Assembly: GCA_003971905.1 (NCBI GenBank)
Contig: RSEE01000129.1
Coordinates: 100,556 to 164,555, forward strand
DNA: 64,000 nt
Origin: Moniliella sp. 'wahieum'
Lineage: Eukaryota; Basidiomycota; Moniliellomycetes; Moniliellales; Moniliellaceae
Direction: 5' to 3'
Under the pieces are notes generated by a model. That model saw nothing but the letters and a program-made list of their open reading frames with translations, was not told the origin of the DNA and made no database searches. Made by a program: the position numbers and the translations under genes. Of this stretch, positions 9,660 through 21,807 are shown one piece after another; positions within the stretch are counted from its first letter, which is position 1, and each line of letters starts with the position of its first letter.

Positions 9660-11744
9660 GGTGCCTGCCCAGCCAGTCTGTTCGTCGTCGCCGGCGGTGG
9701 ATGGATGCCGATGGATGCCGATGTGTCGGCCAGATGGGGGTCGCCCCCAATTCCGCAGCGCCACGACAGCAGCGCTGGCGCGAGCGCTGTTACGTAACAG
9801 GTGTAAGTCTAGGCAGGTCCCCAGGCACAAGGCGTCCTTGACTGGTTTTTATCACATTTCAATCTGGTGGGGGGCTGGGCAGGCTGGGCGGCCTGCCTGG
9901 CCCCCTGGCCTGTACTGCTGCTACCAGACAAAAAGGCACGAGCCATTCGCGCTGCCGTTCGTTCGGCGGGGGCGCGGGACGCGCGCAGCGCTCGCCCGGC
10001 AACCGCCGGCGTCGCCTGCCTGAGGTAAGGTGGGTTTGCGCTTCGCCTTGTGCTCGCCTAGGCCAGCCTTCGGCACGTGTGCCGACGGGGCCGGGTGGGA
10101 CCGAGGGACGATATACTACGATCGCTTGGCGTTTCTTGCGATTGGCAGCGGCCGTTGCCGCAGCCGGTGGGGGGGGGTGTCGGAAGGTGTTGGACGCTGG
10201 GCGTTGGGCGCGGGCGCCGGACTAGGGTGGCTTGCTGTCAGGCGGCGGAGTCCGCTGGCGTCGCTTGCCGCGGGCGAGAACGTGCGCGGGAGATGGGGCA
10301 GACGCAGGCAGGGGGGCACAGAGGACATGCAACCTACTCTGACGTCATAAGGCCGGGCCCAGGCTAGGTGCTGCTGCGCCCCTGCTGTGCGCTGCCTGCC
10401 GGCCATGCCGGCCCTGCCGCGCCCGCTGCTTCCAAAAATCGCAACGATCCTACAAGTAACGCGCGACGTCATCGCGACGCCAAGTGCTCTCCCGTGCCCT
10501 GCACGACCCGGCGCGATGGACGCAGCGACGGAGCGGCTATAGGCTGGGGACGGGCGGCCGGCGAGGGTCTGAAGGTTACCATCGATACCAGAGTCATACT
10601 CACCCACTAGCCACTGCATCACATTATACGCGCCCACTCCTGGCTGGTTGTCTCTCGTCCAGGACTGTGTATTAATACGCGCTGCGTGTCTCGTTGCCGT
10701 CCTGCACCGTTCAGGCACGTCTGTGTTAGTCCCGACCTGCACACTGGCGTTGTGCCGGGTGCTTCTCAACTCCCCCCCGCCTGCCATCGCATCGGCGACG
10801 CCACGGACGCCACGGGCGGCACGTCAATGTCTCTTTGGCTCAAACCAGCGGCTTGGGGGCGGAGAGGTACTGGCTGGTCCTCTGATGCCTGATGATGGAC
10901 CAAGTGTCATTAGCAACACTCGACTGTGCACCCCCCAACCGGCTTCTTTCGAGACGGTGCCCTGTGGCTTCTCCATAATGTAACCGCTAGACAAAGCTTA
11001 TTCATATCAGGGTTTGAGGAAGAGTCTCGACCCTTTTGCTGCTTTGCGGTAATATTAGTCTCCTCAGCCTCTCACAGCAAGACCTTTTTTCTGTAGTAAT
11101 ACTGTCTCATCGTTCCCTCTCCCGAGTACCCGCGTACAACGCGAAGGGTGAAAAATAGGGACGTTTGACGCTGCTACGCGGCTGTTGGCCGCGATGGGCC
11201 TCAGCGCCGAGAACGAGGAACCAAAAGGGGGGACTCAGCGAAGAGGGGCAATACGATGGAGAGGATATCGCGCTGTGCGCAAGTGCGCGTCCGCAGCCGG
11301 TCTGCGTCACACTCTCGCAGGTTTGAATATAGCCTTGTTTGACCAAGCGGAGAACTTGGGAAAGCAATAAGTAGAGGTCTAGACCATCGGTTGTTTTGAA
11401 ACGCGTCCGTGCCCTTGGATGCAGAGAGACATCAGCTTCAGCAGGCTTCAGCCTCTTCCAAGCACGGGGGGTGCGTGCGGCTATGGCCGGCTATACTGTT
11501 CTTCTCGATGGCAACGCGATCACAGCGCTAGATTGTGTTGCATAGCGTCGATGCTCTGCCTAAGTGTGTCTGCGGTGGCGCACGAGCTCCGCAACACCCA
11601 CAGTACAGATAGATAGATTTAGGGTATACACTCTCCCCATACCATCTCCCTTCTGTGGCAACGTGCACCAGCATGAGCAAACCAGCCGCCCCGAACCACC
11701 TACAACACGATACAACAATGTGTCTGTGCTGCGTGTTTGTTTCG
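9660..11744. other. Intergenic spacer, 2.1 kb
   Basis: No gene supported. Several long open frames exist on both strands (for example 10116-10787 minus) but their translations are Arg/Ala/Gly-rich without motifs, as expected from GC-rich non-coding DNA. Confidence 0.45.
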
Positions 11745-11753
11745 TATATATAC
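11745..11753 (+). promoter_or_regulatory. TATA-like element
   Basis: GTATATATA lies about 75 bases upstream of an ATG at 11822 and is followed by a C-rich leader, a plausible core promoter for the coding candidate that follows. Confidence 0.35.
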
Positions 11754-11821
11754 CCCCCTCCCCACCTCAACTTGATTTGTTTCCCTCCTCTTTCCTTGGC
11801 CACCACAGCAAGACTACTAGG

Positions 11822-13349
11822 ATGAGGCCTACCACAACTGAAGCGCACGACTCTCCGACCTCCTCCCAACCATTCCCCATCTCCGGTCAGCAGAGGCGGT
11901 CTCCCCATCATCACCCCTCATCCACGCTCCGCTACCCGGTTTCCCTTGCCGCTGCCCAAGCCGCACACAACAGGGATTCACTATGCTACCATCAGCACGC
12001 ATGGTGCCGACACTACAGCCGAATCAAGGGTCCGCCAACGATTCCATCCGAACATGGCTTTACGCACATCAGTACCCTATTCCCTTCTCTGCCTCGGTCC
12101 CCGACGAGTCGATTATGTCATCCGATGTGCCGACCACTGCGTGGCGCCGAAGTGAATTTGTCTTCTTTCCATCCAAGGAAGCCCAGGGTAACCATCTCTG
12201 AGGCTCACCAAGCCTACCACCACCTTGTCGATTGCCCTAGATCTTCTCCGACGGCCAAGAATTTGAACATCCAACATCGCACGGTGTCGGCACAGCAGAC
12301 TGCACATGCAGCCTGGTGCAACGCCCATCTTCAAACATGAGTTCGGTACGTTGGTTCTCTCTCGGTTTCGGCCCTCTCTCCCCTTTGGGACTGAAACGAT
12401 CATGCCAGGTCGCAACGGTGCGTCCTAGTACGTACGGGACCGAACAACGTCCTCTCATCTTTTTACCCGTTGGCCACGCGGAAGCTGGCGTCCCACCGGA
12501 ACTAGCGACGCCTATACCCCACCCATTGCCCTGCCCTGCCCACGCCCCGTCCGTCCCTGTCCACCGACCAACTCTCTTCCGGCTTTGCATCCAACGACCC
12601 CCCTCCCAAGAACGTACCCTGCCACATCAATCTCCACACTTGGCTTGCCCCTATGGCGATCCTACTTACCCCCCCCTCCAACCCCATGGATCCGAACGGC
12701 GGCCACGATGACCCCCCTCCGCCGTATACCCTGTTGCCCGAAGACGAGTTTGTGCAAATGGCTTGGTCTGCCCCGGCCGCATTTAGTGTTCCGGCGCAGT
12801 TGGCGCCTTTGACCCCGACCGCGTCCGACCCGGATCAAGTTGCGCCTCGTCCTACCGCGTTTGTTGCTTTCCCCCGCGCCACCGATGCAGGAGGTGATTA
12901 CGCGGGTGGCAGAACGACACGGGCCATACGAAGCGCTGCGTTCGGCGCGCTCCTACCGCCTGTTACTTTCCCTGGGTCCAACCAGGCTGTGGGGCCGGGA
13001 AACGGAGCGACTAGAGGCATCGTGTCGCAACTGGAGCGAGGGTGTGGGTTGTGCACGCGAGCATTGGTGCGGGATGCAACGCGTACCCAGCCCGTGGCCA
13101 ATGACTTTACGGGCTCGCGTGAAGTTACCCTTCTTCGTGCCTGCATGGGTTCCATACGCGCTGTGTGATCCAGCATGTGGGTCACGGTGGCTTGGCCTGC
13201 CCGGTGTGCAGGCGAGCGTACAGCTAAAAGGACCTCTGGTTGGCGGTGGTGTGCGTTCGATTTGTTTGACACTCCTACTGCCGACGACTGCCGACGTACG
13301 CAGCTGGGTATGGCTGGCTGGGTTGGACTTCTATTCGGTGTACATGTAA
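11822..13349 (+). CDS. Unrecognised coding candidate, broken into several frames
   Basis: I do not recognise this gene. Several stretches in different frames look protein-like: around 12020-12200 (an aromatic-rich SIRTWLYAHQYPIPF and WRRSEFVFFPSKEA), around 12255-12330 (IFSDGQEFEHPTSHGVG), 12680-12830 (a PPPPY motif followed by TLLPEDEFVQMAW) and 12870-13345 (EVITRVAERHGPYEALRSA). The blocks follow in order on one strand behind a TATA-like element, as expected of a gene interrupted by introns or base-count errors. PPPPY could bind WW-domain proteins such as Rsp5-type ligases (inference from the motif alone). The 5' and 3' limits are approximate, and parts may be non-coding. Confidence 0.3.
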
Positions 13350-13491
13350 CTGTGAATCTGAGTGTGTATCTATTCCATTCCATTCCATTTCATTCAATTT
13401 GCTCGCCACCATCTTGAGTGTACCAACTCCCAACGGAGGGCCGCAGAAGGTTATACAGTCTATTATTACAAGACAAACTGTTTATCACGTG

Positions 13492-13581
13492 TCCTCGATG
13501 GTCCAACGGCTATGATGTGACGCTCTCACAGCTTGTTTGCTGGGAACCGTCAAGACCCGGGTTCGACTCCCGGTCGGGGAA
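13492..13581 (+). tRNA. tRNA-Glu (anticodon CTC) with 18-base intron
   Basis: Acceptor stem TCCTCGA/TCGGGGA, T arm CCCGGGTTCGACTCCCGG and a D arm of Glu type are complete. The anticodon stem TGACG/CGTCA pairs perfectly once 13529-13546 is removed as an intron at the canonical position after base 37; loop CTCTCAC then carries anticodon CTC at 13525-13527. Mature sequence of 72 bases is identical to the copy at 62917-63005; only the introns differ. Confidence 0.9.
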
Positions 13582-14545
13582 CTTTCTTTTTGGCGCAGAC
13601 GGATCCGCACGCTCATTTCCGTGTGCAGCCTGCTGGAAACCGAGCGAAACGCAAGGATGTTGGAAGAGGACAGAAATGAAAGAAAGGGGCTCTTCTCCGC
13701 ACTCGGTAACTCCGTAGCCAGTGTGGTTCGGGGGGGGGTAGCGGCGGCCTTTTGCGTCCCCCTCCCCTGCTTTCCTCTCCCTCTGCAAATCCGCCCATGC
13801 TCCAGAGACCGTCCGTCTTCGTCACTCGCAAATCTGATTCTATAGCGCCATGTCGGATTCGTGAACTAACTGGTCAATAGCCAACAGTGATAGTGGTACA
13901 ATGAAAAGTGAACTGTGATGGGGGAGTCGCATAAACTGCGATGCCCTTGTGGTTCTACTACAGTTGTGGAACCTAGTAGCAACGTTTGCGTCCTACACAA
14001 CTAGCTGGGAGTTTGGGGGGTGCGATACTTGTCTGATATGATGGATGCCGTGCGTCCGTCCCATATAATGTGTATGTTAGTTGGATGCGGTTTCGATCGT
14101 GCCAGAATGTGAGAGGCTCTCTACTTGGAACGTAGAATCGAGCCCATGCGTTGCTGGTTCACAGGTCACAGGTGGGAATGTCTTGGTGGAGAGAAGAGGA
14201 AAGGAACCAAAAGTCAAGTGGGGCGAATGCCATGATGATCATGATGTGGGTAACAGAGAGGAAGGAAAAGAGGCATGATGCATGATGTCATGGGGAGGAA
14301 GCTGGAAGTATGGTAAGTGTACACAAAGTGAGATATCGATTCATCGACCATCGAGCATACGATCGATCATCGATTCGATCATGCAGGCCGCATCGCGCAA
14401 GGCTAGTCGCTAGTCAGGGCATAGGAACCCGCCTCGGGCAGCGTGGTACTTACTAGCCCTGCTGGCTTCATTAACGCATCAACGCATCAACAAGGCCCAG
14501 GCCCAGGGCCAAGCCAGGCCCACAGATAACTGAGCACCGGCCGGG
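13582..14545. other. Intergenic spacer, about 1 kb
   Basis: No gene seen. Contains ATCGATCATCGATTCGATC-type sequence at 14334-14382 and CATGATGCATGATG at 14272-14287, both recurring in other spacers of this window. Confidence 0.45.
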
Positions 14546-17483
14546 TCAGGAACCAAGATCGGTACCGGGTGTAGGTAGGGAGCGAGTCGTGTCCTCATCC
14601 TTGGTAACGGCGACGCCCTGCATGGGGGAAAGGTACCCTCTACGCCGTTCGCACAAAGTGCAAAGACACATGGTCAATGTACCCCCCACCTTGCGCCAGA
14701 GGGCAAGCAGACGCTCAGTGCATTGGGGGCTGAGATGGTACCGGTCCAAGGGATGCGAGGCGGTGCGAGCGGCACAGTGTTGGTCAGCCAGAGCTGAGGC
14801 ATCCGTAACTTGTCCAACAGTTCCTCCAACTCCCATTGATTGGGATCACGTTCGGTCACCTGACCCACTTCGTCACGCAGCAGAGCGCCATTCTCTTGGC
14901 TCTGGATCCATTCTGACAAATTGGTGAGCCCCGCCCGTGTCCGCTCCTCAAACACACGCCACCAGCACCCCTCGAGTTCGTGTTGCAGCCCTGGTGAGCT
15001 CGGCAAAGGAGGTAGCTGCAGCGCCACCACGCCGGTTTCGGTTTGGACAGGAACGCGGGTCGCCATGCCATACTGCGCAAGTCGTTCTTGTGGACTGAAC
15101 CAAACCCCTACCCATGGCCCCAGACAGACAGAAGGCACCGTCAGTTGAGTTTCCACGCATGTAAGAGACAAGCTCTGAAAAGGAAAAAAAGGTACCAACC
15201 ATTGTGAAAGGATTGGATGCAGTAGTGTTCGAGGGAGCGGGTGCGGATGTGCTGCTCATCCTCCGGCGTCATTGCCAATATCTCCCGCACACGTGGGTTG
15301 CGCGCCTCGTCGAGCACGATCGCTTCCTCGTCTTCCGAGTCGAAAACCACCTCCTCATCCGGCGGCTCATCGTCTAGGTTGAGCGAAATGGAGCCCGAAC
15401 CAGCATTGGACCACGCCTCGTCTGCCTCGGACACGCCGTTGAGCTCAAGATTGAGCTGCACTGCCAGACGCTCATCTTCCTCGTACCGAGCCCATTGCTG
15501 CTCAGAAGAAAGGCTTCTGCGCGAGGCCGGCACGCTCGCTACCCTCTCCATATCTCCGTCCTGGTCCGGAGGGGATCCCAGCCCGTCTAGGGGAGATGAG
15601 GAGCGGGTACTGACCTCTTGAACTTCATCCGCATCAACCTCGTTGGGTCGGCGCATGAGAGAGTCCGAGAGTAGAGAGGAATCGTGGGCGACGTTTAGGC
15701 GGTTGCGCTGGACCACCACCGCAATGGCCATATCCGGATGGAGAGGCTTTTCGCGCCGCTTGCCTTTGGTGCTGCTAGGTTCGTGTGGGATCAGAGTAGG
15801 TAAATCATGTTGGGCTAGAAAAGCGGTGATCAAATGCCTACCTTGGCGTTCCCATTCCAGCGCGCGTGTTCCCGAGCCTGGTTCCAGTACTCGAGCCGTT
15901 CTCGTCGCACCTCCTGTTGTGTCGCCTGGAGACGCTCTGCATACACTTGTTGGTATTTGTGCACCGAAAGGGCCTGCTTGGTCCGCACCCGCTCGGCCCG
16001 AATCAGCTGCATCGAAGCATGGACCGTGAGCCAAACGTCCTCCGTCAAGGAAGATTGGACCTCCAATAATGGGCACACCGCGACTCACAAAGTCCCGTCG
16101 CGCTCGGTTCTCTACGAAGGCCAGGCGGAGGTGTTCGAGGTAAGGAGGACCCTGCCTGAGCAGCACGCTGTAACACCGAGCCACCCACCTGGCTGGCCAG
16201 TTGGGTCCGGCACAGCATACACAGTACTTCGAACGACTCAAGCGTCCGCTCTTTGCTAGTCGCAACTCCGTACCTCCCGATTGAAGCAGCGGCGACAACA
16301 GCCAGGCAGAATGGTCGATTCCTCGGATTCAAGAGAAAGGGATTCGTCGGACCCATCCACCTCGAGATCAACAGGCGAAGCGGCATGGGAAGCGCAAAGT
16401 GCCACGGGTCCCAATGACGTAGAGATCAGGTTTACCGGTCGAGAGCCCAACACACCATGTTCGTAAGATGGACTGCCTACTTCGTCCATCATCTCGTCCA
16501 TCTCCATGGACAGTTGAATCATGCGTTCGGTGGTGCCCGCGCTGATGAGGCAAGCCGCACATATGATCCATCTGCCACATCGTCTTGAAACACGCCTCGG
16601 CGCGTGAGGAGAGACGATGCTGAGTCCTGGCACGTTGCATGTCGCTCTCCATCTGGTCGACGGTGAAAGGATTGTGAACGCAGTCAAAGATGGCGGGCCA
16701 AGAAGGATGCTCTTGCGTCGCTGTCCGCCACGCTGGACTTAGCTGGGCCAAGGTGCTGAGCATCCTGCGCCACCGCACATAACCCACTGTCCACACGCCC
16801 AAACACAGCCGCATGGTTTCGGCCCGCATGAACGTTGAGGACAAGATGGCTGAGTGACGCGCCTGTGCATTCGTCTCACTTGGGGCTGGCATCGCAAGGG
16901 CTGCCTCGGGTGGCCATCGCTTGGGCAAACACTGTGCTTGAAGGTGGCGTGCAATGCAAAGGGAGAGGGGCTTGAAGGAGACGTTGCCATTGGACATGCA
17001 ATCCCAAAGGGTGGGTCATCACCACATCTTTCGGATGCAGGTAAGAGAGAATGCGCTGCACCACGACCAGTGGCAAGCGTGCCCAGGGAGAGGAAATGGG
17101 AGTACGAAGAGGAGAGTGGCGGGGGTGGCGGGGAAGAGTGCTTTCTATTGGCTGTTCTGTGTTTCATATCGTCCTCAGAGGAGTGGCCCACCGGGGAAGG
17201 TGGGGTAGTACCAGCGGTGCAACTAGTCGGAACACTGGGGCCCCGGGTCGGGTCCAGCTCGGCACCAGTATGGGCGTCGTCAGCGGGGGTATCGCTGAGG
17301 TGATGCGGGCTGGTGCCGGCTGAGACTGACGGTGCTAGCGGTTCCCGCTCCACTCGAGCAGGAGCTGTGTGAGCTGGTGGTGAGGGGGGCGTGCTGTTGC
17401 TTGCGGCGCTTGGCTACCCGCTCGGGGCCATCATCACACGCGGGCGGATGGGCAGAGTACGGCTTGGGGCGCATGCTACACAT
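14546..17483 (-). CDS. Orphan protein with probable N-terminal F-box
   Basis: Not assignable to a known family. Consecutive minus-strand blocks read as one protein of perhaps 850-900 residues. From the ATG at 17483: a Ser/Pro-rich, basic region (ERVAKRRKQQ), then LPLVVVQRILSYLHPKDVV near 17075, which fits the F-box helix consensus (Skp1 binding, substrate receptor of SCF ubiquitin ligases). A helical middle follows (MRLCLGVWTVGYVRWRRML; ACFKTMWQM; CAACLISAGTTERMIQLSME), a Cys-containing CVCCAGPNWPARWVARC, a long helix rich in Arg/Glu/Gln (RLEYWNQAREHARWN near 15850), an acidic stretch (DDEPPDEEVVFDSEDEE near 15350) and a C-terminal helical part ending near 14546. Frames change at least six times; some changes are probably introns. 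Ends are approximate. Confidence 0.45.
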
Positions 17484-17853
17484 GGGCCAGGAAGAGAGTA
17501 GAGGCGTGGGAGGCGCGGGAGACAAAGCGGGCGCGAGAGCACAAGGGGTGCTGGCGATGCGAGGGACGCAGGAGCACAGTGGACAAGGGAGACGCGGTGG
17601 AGGTGGTGGTGAGGAGGGGCCGGCGGGGGCGCTGGGTGGCCAGTGCGTAGCCTATACGCTGGGCTCTCAGAGTGGCTCCGCCCGAGGGAGGCGTGAGGTG
17701 GGGGCCAAAGTACACCCTACTCTGTGCGTGCTGCGTCAGTACCCAGTGGGGGCCAGTCACATCACGCATCATAACTCTGGTGGGATGCATGATGCATGCG
17801 TGATCTCGTATAGATGATTGCCGTCCCCTGCCGCGCCTGCTGCCAGGGTGCAG

Positions 17854-17863
17854 CTAGGGTTGC
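17854..17863 (+). promoter_or_regulatory. CTAGGGTTGC element
   Basis: Copy of the recurrent element in the spacer upstream of the F-box-like gene, 62 bases from the next copy. Confidence 0.35.
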
Positions 17864-17915
17864 TGACACACACAGCCACCTGCTGCCCCCCTGCTGCCTC
17901 GGCGCCGACTCAGCT

Positions 17916-17925
17916 CTAGGGTTGC
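17916..17925 (+). promoter_or_regulatory. CTAGGGTTGC element
   Basis: Second of two closely spaced copies in the same spacer, same orientation. Confidence 0.35.
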
Positions 17926-18287
17926 GCCCTGTTGCGCCACTCTTGCCACTCGTCATGCACCATGCACCACACATCACCGGTCACCATCTCTGTTCGCCTT
18001 GCCGATTGGCACGACTGCAGAGCAAACATATTTCATTTTCACCGCGTCGCTCAGCCGCTCACGTGCCATTCAAGCGACGGCGCTGGCCAGCGGAACTGCG
18101 CCGCCAAGATGCTGTTTCCGGCAGCTACGTACCCATCCTGCCCATCCATCGCCACTACTGTTGCCTGCCCTCCAGTCAGGCAGAGCATGACAAAATACGA
18201 TGCGCCTTTTGGTGTGCGTGGGGGGGTCGTTGCGGGAATGAGTGCTGAGTAGCCAGCGACAGCGAGCCGAGGAAGAGGGGGAGGGGA

Positions 18288-19374
18288 TTAGAAGCGCTTG
18301 GCGTTGTGGACGCGCTTGTACTTGTAGAAGTAATACACCCCGCCGCCCCCGCCAGCACCAGTGCAACCTTGAGCACAAACCAAATAAAGCGAAACACGGC
18401 CGCAAAGAAGCGGTGGATGATGCCTGGGCCCGACGCACCGCCCTTGTTGCCCGCCTTGCCGGCCTGGCCCCATGCCCCGGGAACCGTACGACCTCGGCCG
18501 GTACCCCCCTTGGCCAGAGGCTTGTGTACGATCGAATGCGTTTCGACCGAAATCAGCTCGTGGTTGTCCGACACATCGCCCGTCGCAGCCGTAAACCCAA
18601 GGAACGGGTTCTCGGGCAACTTGAAGTGGTCAATCTCACTGCAAGACAGGGAAGGGGTAGGAAAGATCAGTTAGTACGCGGGATGTAGTGGCGTCCTTGC
18701 ATAGGAGGTGCGCCATCGAGAAGGTACTTACAAGCACGACTCCCACTCTTCCCACTCCTTGTGTGTGCAGCTGGAGTTCAATGTACTCGCATCCACATAC
18801 GTCAACCTGGCACGGGCCGAGACAGGTGTGTCGCGGAAGGGGATGAACATCCGCCCACCTCGAGGTTGGCCCCGTCCTGGTCGGGCACATAGGGCGTGTA
18901 CTTGCCCCCCTGCAAGGCCATGACACGGGGAACGCATAGGGGTGACGACCATTGGCGTACGTGTCAAAACGACACCCAGGCCTTGGAACGTAGCCTGGTT
19001 GCCCAGTGCATTGCCAGTCTGTGCGCGTTCCGAGGTGAGCCAGAGCGCCATGCCATCCCCAAAAAGATGGTGGGAACGGCCCGTGATGGAAAACTCAAAC
19101 GTGATCTGAAAGTCGCGTGCACGAACGGGATTGCGAGTCCAGATCCATCCCTTCTGGGATTTCTTGTCCTGGGTCAACCGGACGCCGCGAGCAGTGTCGA
19201 TGATGGTGTCGCCGCCAAAGTCCCAGAACTGGTTTTGCAGATCGCTGTCCACATAGGGCTGGTGAAGCGACGCGGCCTGAGCGAAATGAGCGCTTCGTAG
19301 TCGTCCTGCGTATACGCGCCTCGCCCCAGCGACGCTGCACACAACACCACGAGCAGCACAGCAACCAGCAACAT
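18288..19374 (-). CDS. L-type lectin cargo receptor, VIP36/ERGIC-53 family
   Basis: Type I membrane lectin that would carry N-glycoproteins between ER and Golgi. The ATG at 19374 begins a signal peptide (MLLVAVLLVVLCAASLGRG). The lectin domain reads PYVDSDLQNQFWDFGGDTI, then WIWTRNPV, FEFSITGR, HLFGDGMALWLT, a DTYANGRHPYAFP metal-site region, and TGDVSDNHELISVE. One membrane helix (FRFIWFVLKVALVLAG) and a short cytosolic tail YKRVHNAKRF follow; the tail ends in a basic-aromatic pair like the KRFY of VIP36, usual for ER exit and return. One intron at 18639-18731 (93 bases, GTAAGT...TGCAG). Three or more frame changes between 18850 and 19000, and one near 19245, are needed for the family sequence. 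Length (about 335 residues) resembles VIP36 rather than ERGIC-53, and no coiled coil is seen. Confidence 0.87.
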
Positions 19375-20821
19375 GATGGGCAACCTGCAACCCTGCCAGC
19401 TCAGCGTCGAACGCCCTCACCAACTCTTCGTCCAGTCCAACCCCTTGGCTGCGGCTCAACACGGCAGCGCCACTTCATTGCATTCGTTCCGCCATTCCGC
19501 CACGTCATCACACGTACCCCGGCAGGGGCAGTGTGACGCTTCGATTCCGGCTTTCGATTCCACCTTGCCCAACATCATGCATCATACATCATCGATCATG
19601 GATCAGCAAGTGATATCGCCCGCCGTTCGACGCTTTGAACTTTCAACTTTCACCGATCTGCAGTTACTGGGAGAAGAGCCAATTTCCTTGTTCGTATACT
19701 GATGATCATCTCTCTCCTCTACCCCTCTCTCCCCTCTTTCTGAGATGCAATACCAAAAGCACATGCCTTGCTTCCACCGCGGATGCAAGAAACGGATCAA
19801 TCCAGCTTACCTTCCCCTTCCTCCATGCCCGTCGGCAATAAACAGGTCTCCTCGCTCTCTCACATCCTCCCTCGTGTGTATACTCCCGCGGTCCAAAACG
19901 ACCATTCTCTTTCTGTCAAACAAAATATTAGTCGTGACGTAAAGTGAACGGGGCCGACCACACCCTATATGGTGTCACCAAACAGCGTATGGTTTGTTCC
20001 TTTTTCAAAAAAAACGTTGACCGAACCCCTCACTCCTTGAAGGAACCTTGCATTTTGGATGCTGTGGTGGTAGTATTCATTAGTTCACAGGCTGCATTAC
20101 ATTGAGTGGTACCTGATATACCAGAGGAAGGAGGAGCAATCACAGGAAGAAAAAGAACACTTGATAGAGACAGACGACACAAATTAAAGGGTTCAAAAGG
20201 AAGATCTATTGGATAAAAGGTCATATGCACAGACAGTGTGTGTGCATATGTGTGTGGGCCCGTATGCGCCGCCGGGGTGACTAGTGCGTCTGTACTATAG
20301 TATCTAGGCTGCAGATGGGCTATTGGATGGGAAGGACACGCAGGTCGCAGAGTCCAACAGGGTCGCATAGACTTGATCAAGGCAACAACCGTCGCCTCTC
20401 TCAGACAGGTTCGCAGCGGAAGTCGTAATGTCTTCCCCGAACACGTTGCCCGGATCCGTACAATAAAATGTGATTGCCGCATCATCTACATTGATGGCAA
20501 AACAGGTTCCTGCTTGAGAGCATAGATTGGAATTGGCGGTTAAAGAGAACTACAAAGCAGTCGAGAGGAAGCTGATATGAAATGAACTAGTCGTTGAACG
20601 TCGGACTGGGGGAACCCTAGGTTGTAAGCTAGGAGAAAACGGAAGTGGCTTGTGTCAAGGATGGACATTTTTGACAAACTAGAAGACCACCGGGCCTACG
20701 GCCCGGTCAGCTGGGGCTTCGCCCCAGCTTGGTGCTTGGTGCACCGTCGCCACCGTAGCCACCGTTCCCCCGTCGCCACCTTAGCCACCGTTCCACTGTT
20801 CCACGCTGGAGGAATTTTATC
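19375..20821. other. Intergenic spacer
   Basis: No gene supported. ATCATGCATCATACATCATCGATCATGG-like sequence lies near 19573-19602. The stretch 20030-20485 is open on the minus strand but shows no motif. Confidence 0.45.
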
Positions 20822-20825
20822 ACCC

Positions 20826-20925
20826 ATGTGCATGGCTGAGCACGCGGGGGTGGGGTGCGCATTCCGCCCGCGCAAACAAATAGGTAAGCATGTCGTAAAG
20901 AAAAAAGGGGGTCTGCGATATAAAA
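20826..20925 (+). repeat. Repeat A, copy 1
   Basis: About 100 bases from ATGTGCATGGCTGAGCACGC to the tract GCGATATAAAA; nearly identical to 21784-21882 (one clear difference, GTCGTAAAG against GACGTAAAG). Part of the retroelement array. Confidence 0.8.
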
Positions 20926-20926
20926 T

Positions 20927-21196
20927 AAGTCTCAGTGGAAATGGTTCCTCGCTCGGATGTCAACCACGTTCATCCGTGTCCACACGCGCTTCCTAGGGTA
21001 CGGGACCGGATGGCGAGAGCCGGAGGGTCCTGATATCCTGGCGATCCCCCTGGTTCCTTGACCTTAGTGGCGCTTCCAAGTAACCCCCGCAAGATGAACG
21101 GTTCGGTTTAGACGTAGCGTTCCCCCTGTCCCAGCCTTAAGCTCTGTCAATGATATGAATTCAAAAGGGAGATGTGCATGGCTGAGCACGCGGGGA
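20927..21196 (+). mobile_element. Non-LTR retrotransposon 3' end, copy 1 (5'-truncated)
   Basis: Begins inside a coding sequence (SQWKWFLARMSTT), runs through its stop codon near 21060 and a conserved 3' tail, and is about 97 percent alike by eye to 21538-21807. The encoded tail resembles the C-terminal region found after the reverse transcriptase domain of LINE-like elements. Severe 5' truncation is usual for target-primed insertion. Confidence 0.7.
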
Positions 21197-21807
21197 TGGG
21201 ACGAGGCGCGGACGGAAGGCACAGCGCACCGATTACCGCGTGATGGGGCCCGGAGCACTGGGAGGAACCGGAATGGAGGTAGACCACACGCTGCGCGACA
21301 CGGGATCGCAGGAGGCGCAGAGCGCGTACCGGCGGGTGGTGCATGAGAGCACTGCGTCGCCTTTGGAACGCCGGGAGAAGGAACTGCTTCGGCTGCTTGA
21401 ACAAGCAGAATGCGACAAGAACGCCAAGTACCAGGGACGCACTCAAGAACCGTTTTTCCCCTGGTTTTGACGACGCGAGGATACTACGGCACCAAGACGG
21501 CGGGCAAGTTGTTTGCGCATTGGAAGGAGTTGGCTACTAAGTCTCAGTGGAAATGGTTCCTCGCTCGTATGTCAACCACGTTCCTCCGTGTCCACACGCG
21601 CTTCCTAGGGTACGGGACCGGATGGCGTGAGCCGGAGGGTCCTGATATCCTGGCGATCCCCCTGGTCCCTTAATCTTGGTGGCGCTTCCAAGTAACCCCC
21701 GCAAGATGAACGGTTCGGTTTAGCGTAGCGTTCCCCCTGTCCCAGCCTTAAGCTCTGTCAATGATATGAATTCAAAAGGGAGATGTGCATGGCTGAGCAC
21801 GCGGGGG
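21197..21807 (+). mobile_element. Longer non-LTR retrotransposon 3' fragment with ORF C-terminus, copy 2
   Basis: From about 21270 the sequence encodes VDHTLRDTGSQEAQSAYRR, then ERREKELLRLLEQAECDKNAK and, after a one-base frame change near 21462, LVLTTRGYYGTKTAGKLF and SQWKWFLARMSTTFLRVHTR, stopping near 21673. The order of these blocks (a VDHT start, a Lys/Glu helix with a KN-K-YQ step, then a short VL-T-RG strand and a basic WRW-type helix) is typical of the extreme C-terminus of reverse transcriptase ORFs in LINE-like elements. No catalytic domain is present, so this is a dead fragment. Positions 21538-21807 duplicate copy 1. Confidence 0.65.

Larger units (their letters stand above)
17484..18287. 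other. Intergenic spacer, upstream region of the F-box-like gene
   Basis: No gene seen. Two CTAGGGTTGC elements at 17854-17863 and 17916-17925, each preceded by CAGCTC or CAGC, lie 370-430 bases upstream of the minus-strand start at 17483. CATGATGCATGC near 17786. Confidence 0.45.

Noticed and set aside
10116-10787. 223-residue minus-strand open frame
   Set aside because: Arg/Ala/Pro-rich with no conserved motif and no support from neighbours; expected in GC-rich spacer.
13492-13581. Reading the tRNA without an intron
   Set aside because: The anticodon stem pairs only after removal of 18 bases after position 37, and the second copy needs the same.
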